DNA of 64,000 nt from JACKDX01 sp964640175 (GTDB taxonomy: Bacteria; Myxococcota_A; Polyangia; Polyangiales; GCA-016699535). Below are positions 52,700-61,804 of the stretch, piece after piece. Made by a program: the position numbers and the translations under genes. The stretch covers positions 339,779 through 403,778 of the forward strand of contig CAZXFW010000001.1 of the NCBI GenBank assembly GCA_964640175.1, in the 5' to 3' direction. How positions within the stretch are numbered: the first letter of the stretch is position 1; the number at the start of each line of letters is the position of its first letter. The notes below the pieces were generated by a model that was given only the letters and a program-made list of their open reading frames with translations, was not told where the DNA came from and searched no databases.

Positions 52700-54451
52700 A
52701 TGCTTCGGCAACTAGAACGATACGATGTGTTAAGTGAGATAGCCCATGGTGGCATGGCTACAGTGTACCAAGCACGCGACACCAAGCTCGACCGCATGGT
52801 CGCGCTTAAAGTAATGCATCCACATCTTCGCGGGGCGCAAGAAGCGCGTTCGCGCTTTGCACAAGAAGCACGCACAATCGCTAAATTGCACCATCCCAAT
52901 ATTATTGAAATTTATGATTTTAGCGGGAAGGATTCTGAAGAGGTTTACATTGCGACGGAGTTATTGACAGGGCCTACTCTTAAAGGATTTTTAGATTCAC
53001 ATGCGAACATCCCTGCTGAGATTGCTGCTTGTTTTGCAATTCATATAGCGCGTGCTCTTATAGCTTCACACCGTGAAGGTGTAGTGCATCGGGACGTTAA
53101 GCCAGAGAATGTGCTTATTCACCAAAACCGACTCATCAAGCTGACGGATTTTGGCCTTGCGCAGATGAGAGACACTCATTCCATGACGATCACTGGGCAG
53201 ATTCTAGGGTCTCCAGGTTATATGGCGCCCGAACAAGTGGAAAGCAAAGAGTGCGATGCCCGCACCGATATTTTTTCATTAGGTGCAGTATTGTACGTGC
53301 TGAGCGTAGGCGAGCTTCCCTTTTCGGCGCGCACTCCACACAAAGTGTTGATGCAAATTGCTCAAGGTGAATATGTCGATCCATTGCGCAAGCGCCCCAG
53401 TATTGGTGCGAAACTGGCTGCGATTATCCGTCGATGCATGCAAACGGCGCCTGAAGCACGCTACTCGAATGCAGAGGAACTGGAACAGGATCTCAGTATG
53501 TTTTTGTCAGAGATGGGGATTGATGATCCTACGCATCAATTGGAGGCTTATCTGAGTGCTCCGGATACTGAGGCCCATGCCCTGCATGCACGTTCGATTG
53601 AACGTCTGATTACCTTAGGACATGCAGCATGTGTTGAGCGCAATTACCCCATCGCACGTGACTATTATGACAGAGTACTGGCGTTAGAACCTGGGCATCC
53701 GCAGGTCTTGGAGGCGCTGATACGGCTAGGCAAAACCCAAAAAAAACATCATATTGCCTGGATAGTCGGCGTGTTTCTGGGTGTGGCGGCATGTGGTCTT
53801 GCAGCATGGATGTGGGTAGTTCCACGTAAGTCGCTGCACAAAGAACAGAAAACATCAGTGACGGAGACTAAATCGTCTCCTTCAGGCGCCAAGTCATCCC
53901 ACGCGCTGATAGGCGCTTCGGAGCAAGCTGCTGCCCCTACGCCTGAAGAGAAGGAACACAAAGTTTCAAAAAAAACCACGAAATCTCTAAACACTTCCCG
54001 ATTGCGGTTAGTGGTGTTTCGGCCTTCTCCACAAAATGTGACCATCGGTATAGACAACGAGCCGCTACGCTCGTTTGGTCCCGATTTTCAGGAAGTTCAC
54101 CTGGAGCCTGGAAATCACCGCTTTAGAATCATCGGGGCCCAAGAATGCTGTATAGATCAGAATTTTACGCTACGAATCCCGGCTGGGGATACTCCCTACG
54201 TTCTCGAACGCACACTCAAGCTGCGTCCTTCCATTTTGGTGGTCCGTTCAAATGTTCCTGCGGATGTCGTGGTGGGAAATGGTGCTATCAAAGGCCGAAG
54301 CCACAGTGCTTTGGTAGTGGATGTCGGGGATAGTTTTCGATCTGTACAACGCATTATGGTCTCCGCTCCCGACCGTACAAGCGTTGAACGTAGTGTGGTT
54401 CTTGAGGCTGGTAAAGTAACCGAAATAGACGTTACCCTGAGTCCTCCTTGA
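52700..54451 (+). CDS. Hanks-type Ser/Thr protein kinase with membrane helix and PEGA-like region
   Basis: The 583-residue protein has a complete kinase domain: glycine loop AHGGMATVY, Lys37 in MVALKVM, H130-R131-D132 in VVHRDVKPENV, D150-F151-G152, and SPGYMAPEQ. A TPR-like segment follows (ARDYYDRVLALEPGHPQVLEALIRLG), then one membrane helix (IAWIVGVFLGVAACGLAAWMWVV), a Ser/Lys linker and two PEGA-like repeats outside the membrane. It is therefore a typical myxobacterial-style receptor kinase and should be active. The ATG at 52700 is used; a TTG at 52688 overlaps the gor stop. Confidence 0.92.
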   Translation: MLRQLERYDVLSEIAHGGMATVYQARDTKLDRMVALKVMHPHLRGAQEARSRFAQEARTIAKLHHPNIIEIYDFSGKDSEEVYIATELLTGPTLKGFLDSHANIPAEIAACFAIHIARALIASHREGVVHRDVKPENVLIHQNRLIKLTDFGLAQMRDTHSMTITGQILGSPGYMAPEQVESKECDARTDIFSLGAVLYVLSVGELPFSARTPHKVLMQIAQGEYVDPLRKRPSIGAKLAAIIRRCMQTAPEARYSNAEELEQDLSMFLSEMGIDDPTHQLEAYLSAPDTEAHALHARSIERLITLGHAACVERNYPIARDYYDRVLALEPGHPQVLEALIRLGKTQKKHHIAWIVGVFLGVAACGLAAWMWVVPRKSLHKEQKTSVTETKSSPSGAKSSHALIGASEQAAAPTPEEKEHKVSKKTTKSLNTSRLRLVVFRPSPQNVTIGIDNEPLRSFGPDFQEVHLEPGNHRFRIIGAQECCIDQNFTLRIPAGDTPYVLERTLKLRPSILVVRSNVPADVVVGNGAIKGRSHSALVVDVGDSFRSVQRIMVSAPDRTSVERSVVLEAGKVTEIDVTLSPP

Positions 54452-54484
54452 GTGATAAGAGCCATGGCCAAGAAACAACCGTGG

Positions 54485-55225
54485 TCAGATCTCCGGTGAC
54501 TTTTGAACAGAGGGTTCTTTTTTACGATAGCGTAGGTTCAACAATTCGACGAGTAATGAGAAGCCCATCGCGAAATACACATAGCTCTTATTAAGGTGTT
54601 GCCCAAAGCCATCGGCAACAAGAAGTACGCCTATGAGTAGTAAAAATGAGAGCGCCAGGATTTTCATGGATGGATAACGATTGACAAATCTTCCAATGGG
54701 CTCGGCAAACACGAGCATCACGATGACAGCGATGATAATGGCTGAGGACATGACTTGAAGCTGGTTTGACATGCCTACAGCAGTAATTACCGAGTCCAGT
54801 GAAAACACGATGTCCAGCACCATAATTTGTAGGACCGTCAAGATGAGCCCATGGGGAGCCGGGTTTCGCAGCTCCTGTTCTTCCACACCTTCCACTTTCC
54901 CATAAATCTCAAAGGTGCTCTTGGCGAGTAAGAACATGCCTCCTCCGATGAGAATTAAATCTCGTCCAGAAAATTCGTTGCCCATCACACCGAATAAAGG
55001 CTCCGAAAGCCGCATAATCCACGACATCGTAAAGAGCAGAAAAAGGCGACTGATCAATGCTCCGGCAAGTCCTAGGCGGTAGGCCTTAAGCTGTTGGTAT
55101 GACGGCAGTTTGCCCGCTAGAATTGCGATGAACACAATGTTGTCGATGCCTAAGACAATCTCCAAGGCAGTGAGTGACAGCAATGCAAGCCAATTTTCAG
55201 CGTGAAGCCAAATCTCAAAATTCAT
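54485..55225 (-). CDS. TerC family integral membrane protein
   Basis: A 246-residue protein with about seven helices and the TerC/YkoY pattern: LTALEIVLGIDNIVFIAIL near the N-terminus with the conserved Asp, a cytoplasmic loop KSTFEIYGKVEGVEEQE, and the second half-repeat IMVLDIVFSLDSVITAVGM. TerC proteins are linked to metal (manganese) export and to loading of secreted metalloenzymes. It is convergent with the kinase gene (gap 33 bases) and divergent from the DUF2141 gene. Confidence 0.93.
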   Translation of the reverse strand: MNFEIWLHAENWLALLSLTALEIVLGIDNIVFIAILAGKLPSYQQLKAYRLGLAGALISRLFLLFTMSWIMRLSEPLFGVMGNEFSGRDLILIGGGMFLLAKSTFEIYGKVEGVEEQELRNPAPHGLILTVLQIMVLDIVFSLDSVITAVGMSNQLQVMSSAIIIAVIVMLVFAEPIGRFVNRYPSMKILALSFLLLIGVLLVADGFGQHLNKSYVYFAMGFSLLVELLNLRYRKKEPSVQKSPEI

Positions 55226-55296
55226 GGGATGTTCCTACTACAAACCATTGGGTCTTGGAAATGTCGATTGTCTGTGGTTAGACGGGTGAAGAAATC

Positions 55297-55740
55297 ATGA
55301 GGGCTCTTCATATAATATCCAGAGTTATACTGGCAGCTGTTTTAGGAATTGCGATAAGAGCTGAAGCAGAAGGCCCTTCCATAGAAGCGTCGATTTCTCA
55401 GTTGCCAAATAGTCGCGGTGTGGTGCGATGTGCTTTATTTGCAAGTGAGAGGGGCTTCCCGGATGAGCCGAAACAAGCCAGTGCCTGGGCGATCGTCAAT
55501 ATTGTTGGAAACAAAGCTCTGTGTAAATTTGTAGGTATCAAGCCTGGTGTATACGCATTGAGTTTTTTTCACGATGAGAACAACAATAAGCAGCTAGACA
55601 CCAATTGGTTAGGCATGCCTGAAGAGGCTTACGGAGCTTCCAATAATCCCGAACCCAGACTAGGGCCTCCCCGTTTTGCGCCTGCCCGATTTGTATATCG
55701 AGGGGGGCATGGGAGATTAAGAGTCAAACCGATTGAATAG
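55297..55740 (+). CDS. DUF2141 family exported protein
   Basis: A 147-residue protein with a signal peptide (about 24 residues, ending RAEAEG) and the DUF2141 pattern: GVVRCALFASERGFPDEP, then FVGIKPGVYALSFFHDENNNKQLDTNWLGMPEEAYGASNNPEP. The Asn/Asp-rich DENNNKQLD loop looks like a calcium-binding element. The family is secreted and of unknown function. It starts a plus-strand series continuing with a TPR protein and a multi-helix membrane protein. Confidence 0.88.
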   Translation: MRALHIISRVILAAVLGIAIRAEAEGPSIEASISQLPNSRGVVRCALFASERGFPDEPKQASAWAIVNIVGNKALCKFVGIKPGVYALSFFHDENNNKQLDTNWLGMPEEAYGASNNPEPRLGPPRFAPARFVYRGGHGRLRVKPIE

Positions 55741-55802
55741 ATTGTATACTCTACTGTGTATAGCGTGCATATGTGGTATCACTGTGAGGCACACGAGTTC
55801 TT

Positions 55803-56705
55803 ATGAAGTATAGCCTGACTCTAGCGATTGTCGGTTTGGCGCTTGCTTCTTCAAGTGCGCATGCTGATGAATTTCAAGAATTTCAACAGGCGCGAGAAGC
55901 GTATCGCAATCAGAACTATTCTCTGGCTGTGAAGCATTTTGAGACATTAGTCGGTGGTGAGTTGCCACGGATGCAAAATAAACCTTTACGGCTTGAGTCA
56001 CGGAAATATTTAGGAGCCAGTTATTTGTTCCTTAAGCGAAAAAAAGACGCAATCGAGCAATTTAGAAAGCTGCTTTTAGAGGATCCGGATTATCAACTGG
56101 ATCCATTATCTTTCCCGGCACAAGTGGTGGAGACGTTTGATCAAGTTAAAGTGGATGTCGTAAGCCACATGAAAAAAGAAGCAGATGCCAAAGAACAAAG
56201 CGCTTTAAAAGGGCATGAAAAAGAAATTATGGCTCGACTGGAACGTGGCGATCGTTTGCAGGAGCTTATAGACTTGGCAGAAGAAGAACGCGTTGAACAG
56301 CGCAACTCACGATGGGTCGCGATGATTCCTTTTGGCGTGGGACAATTTCAAAATGATCACGACAACCTTGGAACAGCACTTGCCATTATTGAAGGTGTGT
56401 TGGCTGTAGTAAGTATTGCTTCATTTATTATTTACCAAACCATCGACATTCCTACTCAAATAGCTGGCCAGCCAGAGTCAGATGCGCATCAAGACGCGGT
56501 GACTGCTGAGAACGCATGGTATGTCACTAATCTTGCTTCTACTGGGCTGTTTGTTGCGGTGGCAGTGGCGGGGATTATTGATGCGCAGGCTAGGTTTAAA
56601 CCAGCTACGTTTAAGGCGCGTCATCGCCCTCTTCCAGAAGATCTACGCGATGACTTACAACTTCAAGCCTCGTTTCGAGGCTCTGGGTTGAGTATACGGT
56701 TCTAA
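55803..56705 (+). CDS. Exported TPR-like protein with two C-terminal membrane helices
   Basis: A 300-residue protein with a signal peptide (MKYSLTLAIVGLALASSSAHA), a TPR-like helical region (EAYRNQNYSLAVKHFETLVGG; RKYLGASYLFLKRKKDAIEQFRKLLLEDPDYQLDP), a charged coiled segment, and two hydrophobic helices flanking a loop (LAIIEGVLAVVSIASFIIY and LASTGLFVAVAVAGIID). This layout recurs in Myxococcota envelope proteins of unknown role. It follows the DUF2141 gene by 62 bases and precedes the next gene by 10. Confidence 0.75.
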   Translation: MKYSLTLAIVGLALASSSAHADEFQEFQQAREAYRNQNYSLAVKHFETLVGGELPRMQNKPLRLESRKYLGASYLFLKRKKDAIEQFRKLLLEDPDYQLDPLSFPAQVVETFDQVKVDVVSHMKKEADAKEQSALKGHEKEIMARLERGDRLQELIDLAEEERVEQRNSRWVAMIPFGVGQFQNDHDNLGTALAIIEGVLAVVSIASFIIYQTIDIPTQIAGQPESDAHQDAVTAENAWYVTNLASTGLFVAVAVAGIIDAQARFKPATFKARHRPLPEDLRDDLQLQASFRGSGLSIRF

Positions 56706-56715
56706 TTCAATCGAG

Positions 56716-58434
56716 ATGGCATTCTATGGCATAGAGGCTGTCGTATCCAATCAAATCCTCAACATTGTACTTCACGCTGTATGTACAGCGGTGCTTTGGG
56801 TTTGGCTGAAAATCCGGCTGCGTCTACAAAGTGATGTAGAGTTGATTGTATGTGGCTTTGTAAGCGCACTATTTGCAGTGCATCCAAGCCTTATACAGAC
56901 AGTGATGTCATCCGATGGAACAGCACTTCTTCTACTTAGTGTGTCATGCATGGGATGCTCGTTGCTATGGCACGCCAGGGGTTTGTTGCCTCGGGTAGCA
57001 ATTTTTATAGGCATGGGTTTTGTGTGTGCCATCGGCATCGGTAGCTTGATGGTTTGGCGCACACATACGGAGGCCCATGTAGCCAGTAATGGTGTATGGG
57101 GCACACTTTCTGCCATAGGAGGTTACACGGATGCTGCGATATGGCCGTGGAATCCAATGGTGGCGCGTGACTACGTCTATACAACATGCACAATAGACAC
57201 AGCGCTTAATCACACTATGCTGCTTGCTGGAACCGCTGTCGTTCTTGTTACTGGGGTATTCGCTGGGTTGGCTTTCAAACAACACGCACTACGGCCTTGG
57301 TTAGTTGATTGGCTATGGTTTGTTGTTCCGGTGATGTTGTTAGCAGCAGCCGTGTCATGGAAAAATTTTCTTGTTATCGAACGCTATCTTTATGTGGCTC
57401 TGTTGGGGTTCTTTGCGATGTTTGCGAGAGTTTTGACCGGCCATGTATCAGCTAGCCGTCCTTACCGCATCATGGCGCAGCTGATGTTGTCTGCCTTGGT
57501 AGTAGCGTTGGGCTATAGCAGCTATGCATTTGTAGTTCGCGCCAACGATGACTATGTATTTTCTCAATACCAATACCGTCGAGATCCTGAAAATCCTGAA
57601 TTTTTGCAAAGATATGCAGCAGCACTCAATCACAACGCTGAGCACACAAAGGCTCTTTCACTTCTATATGCAACCCATCAAAACGCTTCTAAACGGTGTG
57701 ACAGCAAAACAGCCGCGAAGTTTGCGTTGTTATCCATGCGACAGTTGTTATATGTGACACGAGATATCAATCAAGCTCAGTTATTGGATGTTCGAGATGC
57801 GTATGAAGAGTTGGTCAAAACCAAAGTGCTTCGATTGCGAACTCCAGAATACAATCTAAGTGTTTCAGCCAATCATTTGCATGACGTGATCAAAATGAAC
57901 CAACTCACGTTGGTGATGTTACCGCGTGCTTATGCATGGATCCGCACCATGGAGCTTGAAATAGCAACGCAACAGCTCCTTGAGATAGTGTCCAATGCGC
58001 CCACACTGAGCGCTGGATGGCAATTGTTAGCGCTTGCTTATGCTAGACAAGGTAACTGGACACAAGCTGAGAAGGCGAATGTTCATGTGGAACGCACTAG
58101 TGCAGAAAAGGAAGATGCCAAACGATTCATCTCTCATATTCGTCGAGCGAAGCTGTTAGCTGACACGCCAGCTAAAGATGAGATCGCTATAGCCATACGG
58201 GATGCACGAACGCAGCTTGTCTTGGGTGCGCCCGAAGCAGCACGTCGGATATTGGATCCTTTGTTTCAATGGAGGCCCACTCATCAAGAATTAGTGTTGA
58301 CCTATGTTAAGACTTACCTTGACGATCATCGAGTGGACCTGGCGCAGTATTTAATTCAACGTACTCGAGAGTTAGATTCAGCGCACCACGATTTTTGGAC
58401 TAAAAAACTTGCTGAGTTGCGTCAACGTTCATAA
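56716..58434 (+). CDS. Multi-helix membrane protein with TPR tail, TMTC-like but N-terminally short
   Basis: The 572-residue protein has membrane helices over residues 1-270 and TPR-like helices thereafter. The segment LNIVLHAVCTAVLWVWL ... GFVSALFAVHPSLIQTVMSSDGTALLLL and the later VIERYLYVALLGFFAMF match the TMTC/DUF1736 style of GT-C membrane proteins. In that family a first helix and an acidic catalytic loop precede the LLHA helix; here the protein begins only about ten residues before it, so the active-site loop appears to be absent. Only 10 bases separate it from the preceding gene, so the missing part is not hidden upstream. Confidence 0.72.
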   Translation: MAFYGIEAVVSNQILNIVLHAVCTAVLWVWLKIRLRLQSDVELIVCGFVSALFAVHPSLIQTVMSSDGTALLLLSVSCMGCSLLWHARGLLPRVAIFIGMGFVCAIGIGSLMVWRTHTEAHVASNGVWGTLSAIGGYTDAAIWPWNPMVARDYVYTTCTIDTALNHTMLLAGTAVVLVTGVFAGLAFKQHALRPWLVDWLWFVVPVMLLAAAVSWKNFLVIERYLYVALLGFFAMFARVLTGHVSASRPYRIMAQLMLSALVVALGYSSYAFVVRANDDYVFSQYQYRRDPENPEFLQRYAAALNHNAEHTKALSLLYATHQNASKRCDSKTAAKFALLSMRQLLYVTRDINQAQLLDVRDAYEELVKTKVLRLRTPEYNLSVSANHLHDVIKMNQLTLVMLPRAYAWIRTMELEIATQQLLEIVSNAPTLSAGWQLLALAYARQGNWTQAEKANVHVERTSAEKEDAKRFISHIRRAKLLADTPAKDEIAIAIRDARTQLVLGAPEAARRILDPLFQWRPTHQELVLTYVKTYLDDHRVDLAQYLIQRTRELDSAHHDFWTKKLAELRQRS

Positions 58435-58457
58435 AATTGTTTGGGAGTTGGCGCAGC

Positions 58458-60500
58458 CTATGGACATGCAACATGCGCTAAAAGGTCGTCTTGAATAGCC
58501 GAGAGCCATGGGTCGGTTGCGGCTTGTGGAAACTGCCTGGCTTGTTCGAGTTTTTGTTTTACAATGTGAGTGTCGCCACTGCGTAGAAGAAGTTCAATCT
58601 CAGTGAGTAATGCTTCGCGGTTATCGCCTTGTTCTCTCGCATCTCCTAACGCATCGTGCACCTGTTCAAGGTTGCATGCGGCTAATGCAGCCATCGCACG
58701 ATAGGCTTGCACCATCGGAATATAGTTAAAATCAATGGCAATGTGTTCAAGTAACTCGGACGCTTTGATAGCCTGTTCACGCTCTTGGTCATTACGTGGT
58801 GCTCGAAACCCCGCTTCTATTCCTTGGCGTGCCAGTGGCTTCATCAGGAGCAACGCCTGCATCCAACTGACGTATTTCCTGGAATTTTTGTCATGGCTAA
58901 GACGTTGTAGTTCATGTTCCGCTAATGCCTGAGCATTTTCAGTTTCGGTTAAGATCTGTGGCGTGTAAGCAGGTCTCAGTATGTTAAGAGCATAAGCAGA
59001 GAGCCAGTGCTGACGCTTAGGCGATGCTTTGACAAAAAGAACATGATGGTCCTCTATCCAGACCATATGCCATTCAGGAAGCGCTTGAAGGGCCATCACC
59101 GCTTGCTGCTGGCCTTTGGCTGCATACTCAATCACAACAGCATCGACAGCGTATTGTTTGATCACTTGCGTCAACAAGGGTGGGGAAAGGAATGCCGAAG
59201 CCATGCGGCTTACGTGTTGTGCTCCATAAAAAGGCACTCGTCCATCCACAAGAAACTTTGCGTTGGGAGCAGCAAACATCAAATACCAAGCATCATCGAT
59301 CGCAGCTAACACACGTGCATCAGGTGCGTGTCGTTTGAGAAAACGACCTGAAGCTGCCGGAAGCAGTACTTCGTTTTGTCCCATGCCAATGTTGAGGTGA
59401 GGAGGCAGCTGTGCTGCTACGGGAACAGCAGCAATGGCTGAAGCGCCGGCCAGTGCAAAAGCAATCGTTCGAGCGTGTCGAACGCGGTCTTCTCGAATCA
59501 GTGAGGACACCGTCGCAGCGATTAAAGGAGCGCTGAGTGCCAAAAAGTCCACATGGAAACGCAAAGAGCGTGCGCCCATCACTCCAAGCAAGCTGCACGT
59601 TAACAATGCAGCTTTGCTTTGAATACCTCCGCGCCACATAGGAATGGCTAAGCCAGCGACGAGCAATCCTGCAATGACAATAGTCGCTATGTAATAAGGC
59701 GAATAGCCTGCGGACCATGCTGACCACTCACTCACCACGTGACGATATTCTGGGCGAACAACGTGTTCGACGGCATCTATAAGAATCGACGGTCCAAATG
59801 GTGAAATGCAGGAGACGATGAGCTGCAGTCCAAGAAGTGTACCGATGCGGCGTCGAAGTACAGGGTTTGTGATTGCAGGCGCAAGATGTAACCCGGTAAG
59901 CACAAGGCCTAACAAGTGAGACCCATGCAGATTGACCCAGGCAAGATGGGACAGTGTGAGCCCTGTGATCCAGTAACGCGTGCGTGTACGCGTTCTCACA
60001 TCGAGCGAAGGATTGCTTACCAACTGGCCAAGGCCGATGAGCAATAGAGCGGATAGCACATAGCCAAACATGTGAGGTCGTATAGACAAACGCACTCTGA
60101 GTGCTGGCAGGACAAGCAAAAGAAATGCCGCACAAATCCACGCGGCAACGTCGGCTCGGTCCCGACTGCGCAGTGCGGCTGCGCCTACGAGAAGGCTGCC
60201 AAATAATCCTGCCAAGAGGATCACGAATGAAAGGAGCAGTCCCGGCCCGCCCCATGCATACAACGTCCAAAATATGACGTCGCTAAGCCATTCATAATTG
60301 TGCCAGGACTGAGGTGTGGGTTTCCAAAACGAAAAAAGGTCCACCAGGGGAACATGGCCGAGTTCGGCGATTTGCCTTCCTTGGGCCAAATGCCCATAGG
60401 TATCCGGATTGCTGACGGGAAACGTGGCGCCGAGCGCGAATGCTCCTGCGGCCAGTCCCATGGCAGCGAAAATGCGCAGTTTGAACGCTCGGTGGTCCAT
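58458..60500 (-). CDS. Large membrane protein, GT-C-like, with soluble C-terminal half
   Basis: About 680 residues. The first periplasmic loop reads NPDTYGHLAQGRQIAELGHVPLVDLFSFWKPTPQSWHNYEWLSDVIFW, the layout (D, H, W-x-x-YEWLS) seen in uncharacterised GT-C-like bacterial membrane proteins. About ten helices reach to residue 365; the C-terminal 300 residues are soluble with helical, TPR-like repeats. A glycan-linked role is an inference from fold only. I use the ATG at 60500; a GTG at 60518 adds six residues. It diverges from the str operon. Confidence 0.75.
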   Translation of the reverse strand: MDHRAFKLRIFAAMGLAAGAFALGATFPVSNPDTYGHLAQGRQIAELGHVPLVDLFSFWKPTPQSWHNYEWLSDVIFWTLYAWGGPGLLLSFVILLAGLFGSLLVGAAALRSRDRADVAAWICAAFLLLVLPALRVRLSIRPHMFGYVLSALLLIGLGQLVSNPSLDVRTRTRTRYWITGLTLSHLAWVNLHGSHLLGLVLTGLHLAPAITNPVLRRRIGTLLGLQLIVSCISPFGPSILIDAVEHVVRPEYRHVVSEWSAWSAGYSPYYIATIVIAGLLVAGLAIPMWRGGIQSKAALLTCSLLGVMGARSLRFHVDFLALSAPLIAATVSSLIREDRVRHARTIAFALAGASAIAAVPVAAQLPPHLNIGMGQNEVLLPAASGRFLKRHAPDARVLAAIDDAWYLMFAAPNAKFLVDGRVPFYGAQHVSRMASAFLSPPLLTQVIKQYAVDAVVIEYAAKGQQQAVMALQALPEWHMVWIEDHHVLFVKASPKRQHWLSAYALNILRPAYTPQILTETENAQALAEHELQRLSHDKNSRKYVSWMQALLLMKPLARQGIEAGFRAPRNDQEREQAIKASELLEHIAIDFNYIPMVQAYRAMAALAACNLEQVHDALGDAREQGDNREALLTEIELLLRSGDTHIVKQKLEQARQFPQAATDPWLSAIQDDLLAHVACP

Positions 60501-60610
60501 TGCGGGAGATTCAAGCACATTCTAAGGGATGGAAGACATTAAACAGCCACCCACTTTCGAGTTAAAAAGGTATTCCTATAAAGGACATACACAGAATGGT
60601 GGGAAATGGC

Positions 60611-60638
60611 TTGACAGGGATACAAGCCTAAGTAGACT
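60611..60638 (+). promoter_or_regulatory. Candidate sigma-70 promoter of the str operon
   Basis: A perfect TTGACA at 60611-60616 is followed after 16 bases by TAGACT at 60633-60638, and the rpsL ATG lies 55 bases further on. In the leader, TCCCG (60645-60649) and CGGGA (60656-60660) can pair over a six-base loop, a short hairpin that could matter for ribosomal-protein feedback. Confidence 0.5.
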
Positions 60639-60693
60639 TCGTGCTCCCGATAATCCGGGAAAGCCATTTTGTAGCGGAAAACAGCGGAATTCC

Positions 60694-61092
60694 ATGCCGA
60701 CCATCAATCAATTAGTGCGCAAAGGTCGCGAAAAACAGCAAAGCAAGACGGATTCGCCTGCTTTGCAAAGGTGCCCTCAAAAACGGGGTGTATGCACCCG
60801 TGTGTATACAACCACGCCAAAAAAGCCCAATTCTGCCTTGCGCAAGGTAGCACGTGTGCGTTTATCCAATGGCATTGAAGCCACCACGTACATTCCTGGC
60901 GAAGGACATAACCTCCAAGAACACTCGGTGGTGCTTATCCGGGGCGGTCGTGTAAAGGATTTGCCTGGGGTACGTTATCACGTGGTACGAGGTGCCTTGG
61001 ATTCAGCCGGTGCTGAAGGCCCTTCCAATACCAATAAAGCCACCCGAACGCAGGGACGTTCAAAATACGGCGTGAAACGCCCAAAGAAGTAG
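60694..61092 (+). CDS. rpsL: 30S ribosomal protein S12
   Basis: S12 of the decoding centre, 132 residues, starting MPTINQLVRKGREK at the ATG at 60694. The conserved TTPKKPNSALRKVARVRL and GEGHNLQEHSVVLIRGGRVKDLPGVRYHVVRG carry wild-type lysines at the streptomycin positions. Near the C-terminus, between RGALDSAG and GRSKYGVKRPKK, it has about eight residues more than E. coli S12 (124 aa). A longer in-frame start at 60529 would run through the promoter and is rejected. First gene of rpsL-rpsG-fusA-tuf. Confidence 0.97.
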   Translation: MPTINQLVRKGREKQQSKTDSPALQRCPQKRGVCTRVYTTTPKKPNSALRKVARVRLSNGIEATTYIPGEGHNLQEHSVVLIRGGRVKDLPGVRYHVVRGALDSAGAEGPSNTNKATRTQGRSKYGVKRPKK

Positions 61093-61111
61093 TAATTTCA
61101 AGGAGATAACT

Positions 61112-61582
61112 GTGCCGCGCCGTCGAGAAGTCCCCAAACGAATCATTTTGCCCGATCCGAAGTATAAAGATCGGAACATTGCCAAATTCATGAATATTAT
61201 CATGCGTGGGGGCAAAAAAGCCGTCGCTGAAGGCATCGTTTATGGGGCATTTGACGTCATTCAGGGCCGGTATAAGGAAGATCCGGTTGAAGTGTTTAAA
61301 AAAGCCCTGGACTCCACCAAGCCCAAGCTGGAGGTAAAGAGCCGTAGAGTGGGTGGTGCGACGTATCAGGTGCCCGTGGAGGTGCGGCCCGAGCGTCGGA
61401 TGGCGCTTGCCATGCGGTGGTTGACGCAGTACAGCCGTGAACGCGGCGAAAAAACAATGGTAGAGCGCTTAGCGGCAGAATTGGTCGAGGCTTCGCAAGG
61501 TCGCGGCGGCGCAGTAAAAAAGAAGGATGACACCCATCGGATGGCAGAAGCGAATCGCGCTTTCTCTCATTATCGATGGTAA
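61112..61582 (+). CDS. rpsG: 30S ribosomal protein S7
   Basis: S7 nucleates assembly of the 30S head domain. The 156-residue protein starts at GTG 61112 with AAGGAGATAACT before it and shows MPRRREVPKRIILPDPKY, FMNIIMRGGKKAVAEGIVYGAFD, VKSRRVGGATYQVPVEVRPERR and the C-terminal RMAEANRAFSHYRW. The 222 bases between it and fusA contain no gene. Confidence 0.98.
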   Translation: MPRRREVPKRIILPDPKYKDRNIAKFMNIIMRGGKKAVAEGIVYGAFDVIQGRYKEDPVEVFKKALDSTKPKLEVKSRRVGGATYQVPVEVRPERRMALAMRWLTQYSRERGEKTMVERLAAELVEASQGRGGAVKKKDDTHRMAEANRAFSHYRW

Positions 61583-61804
61583 ATGAATGACGCTCCAGGT
61601 AGGTCTGCGTTGCAGAAACCGCCTAGAGACACGAGGTGACAGGCTTACATGGCAGTGCTGACATAAACGAGACCGGTAGTTTTCAATACTAGTCGTTCTC
61701 GAGACCCTTCCTGGACAACGCAACCCGATGGTGGTTGTAAGGGCCAGCAAGGGTTTTGTTATGTCTAGCTAATATGCAGAAACAGTGAATACGGAGAATC
61801 TTAC

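Noticed and set aside
60529..60693. N-terminal extension of rpsL by 55 codons
   Set aside because: It would cover the TTGACA promoter and has no similarity to S12; the ATG at 60694 gives the standard start.
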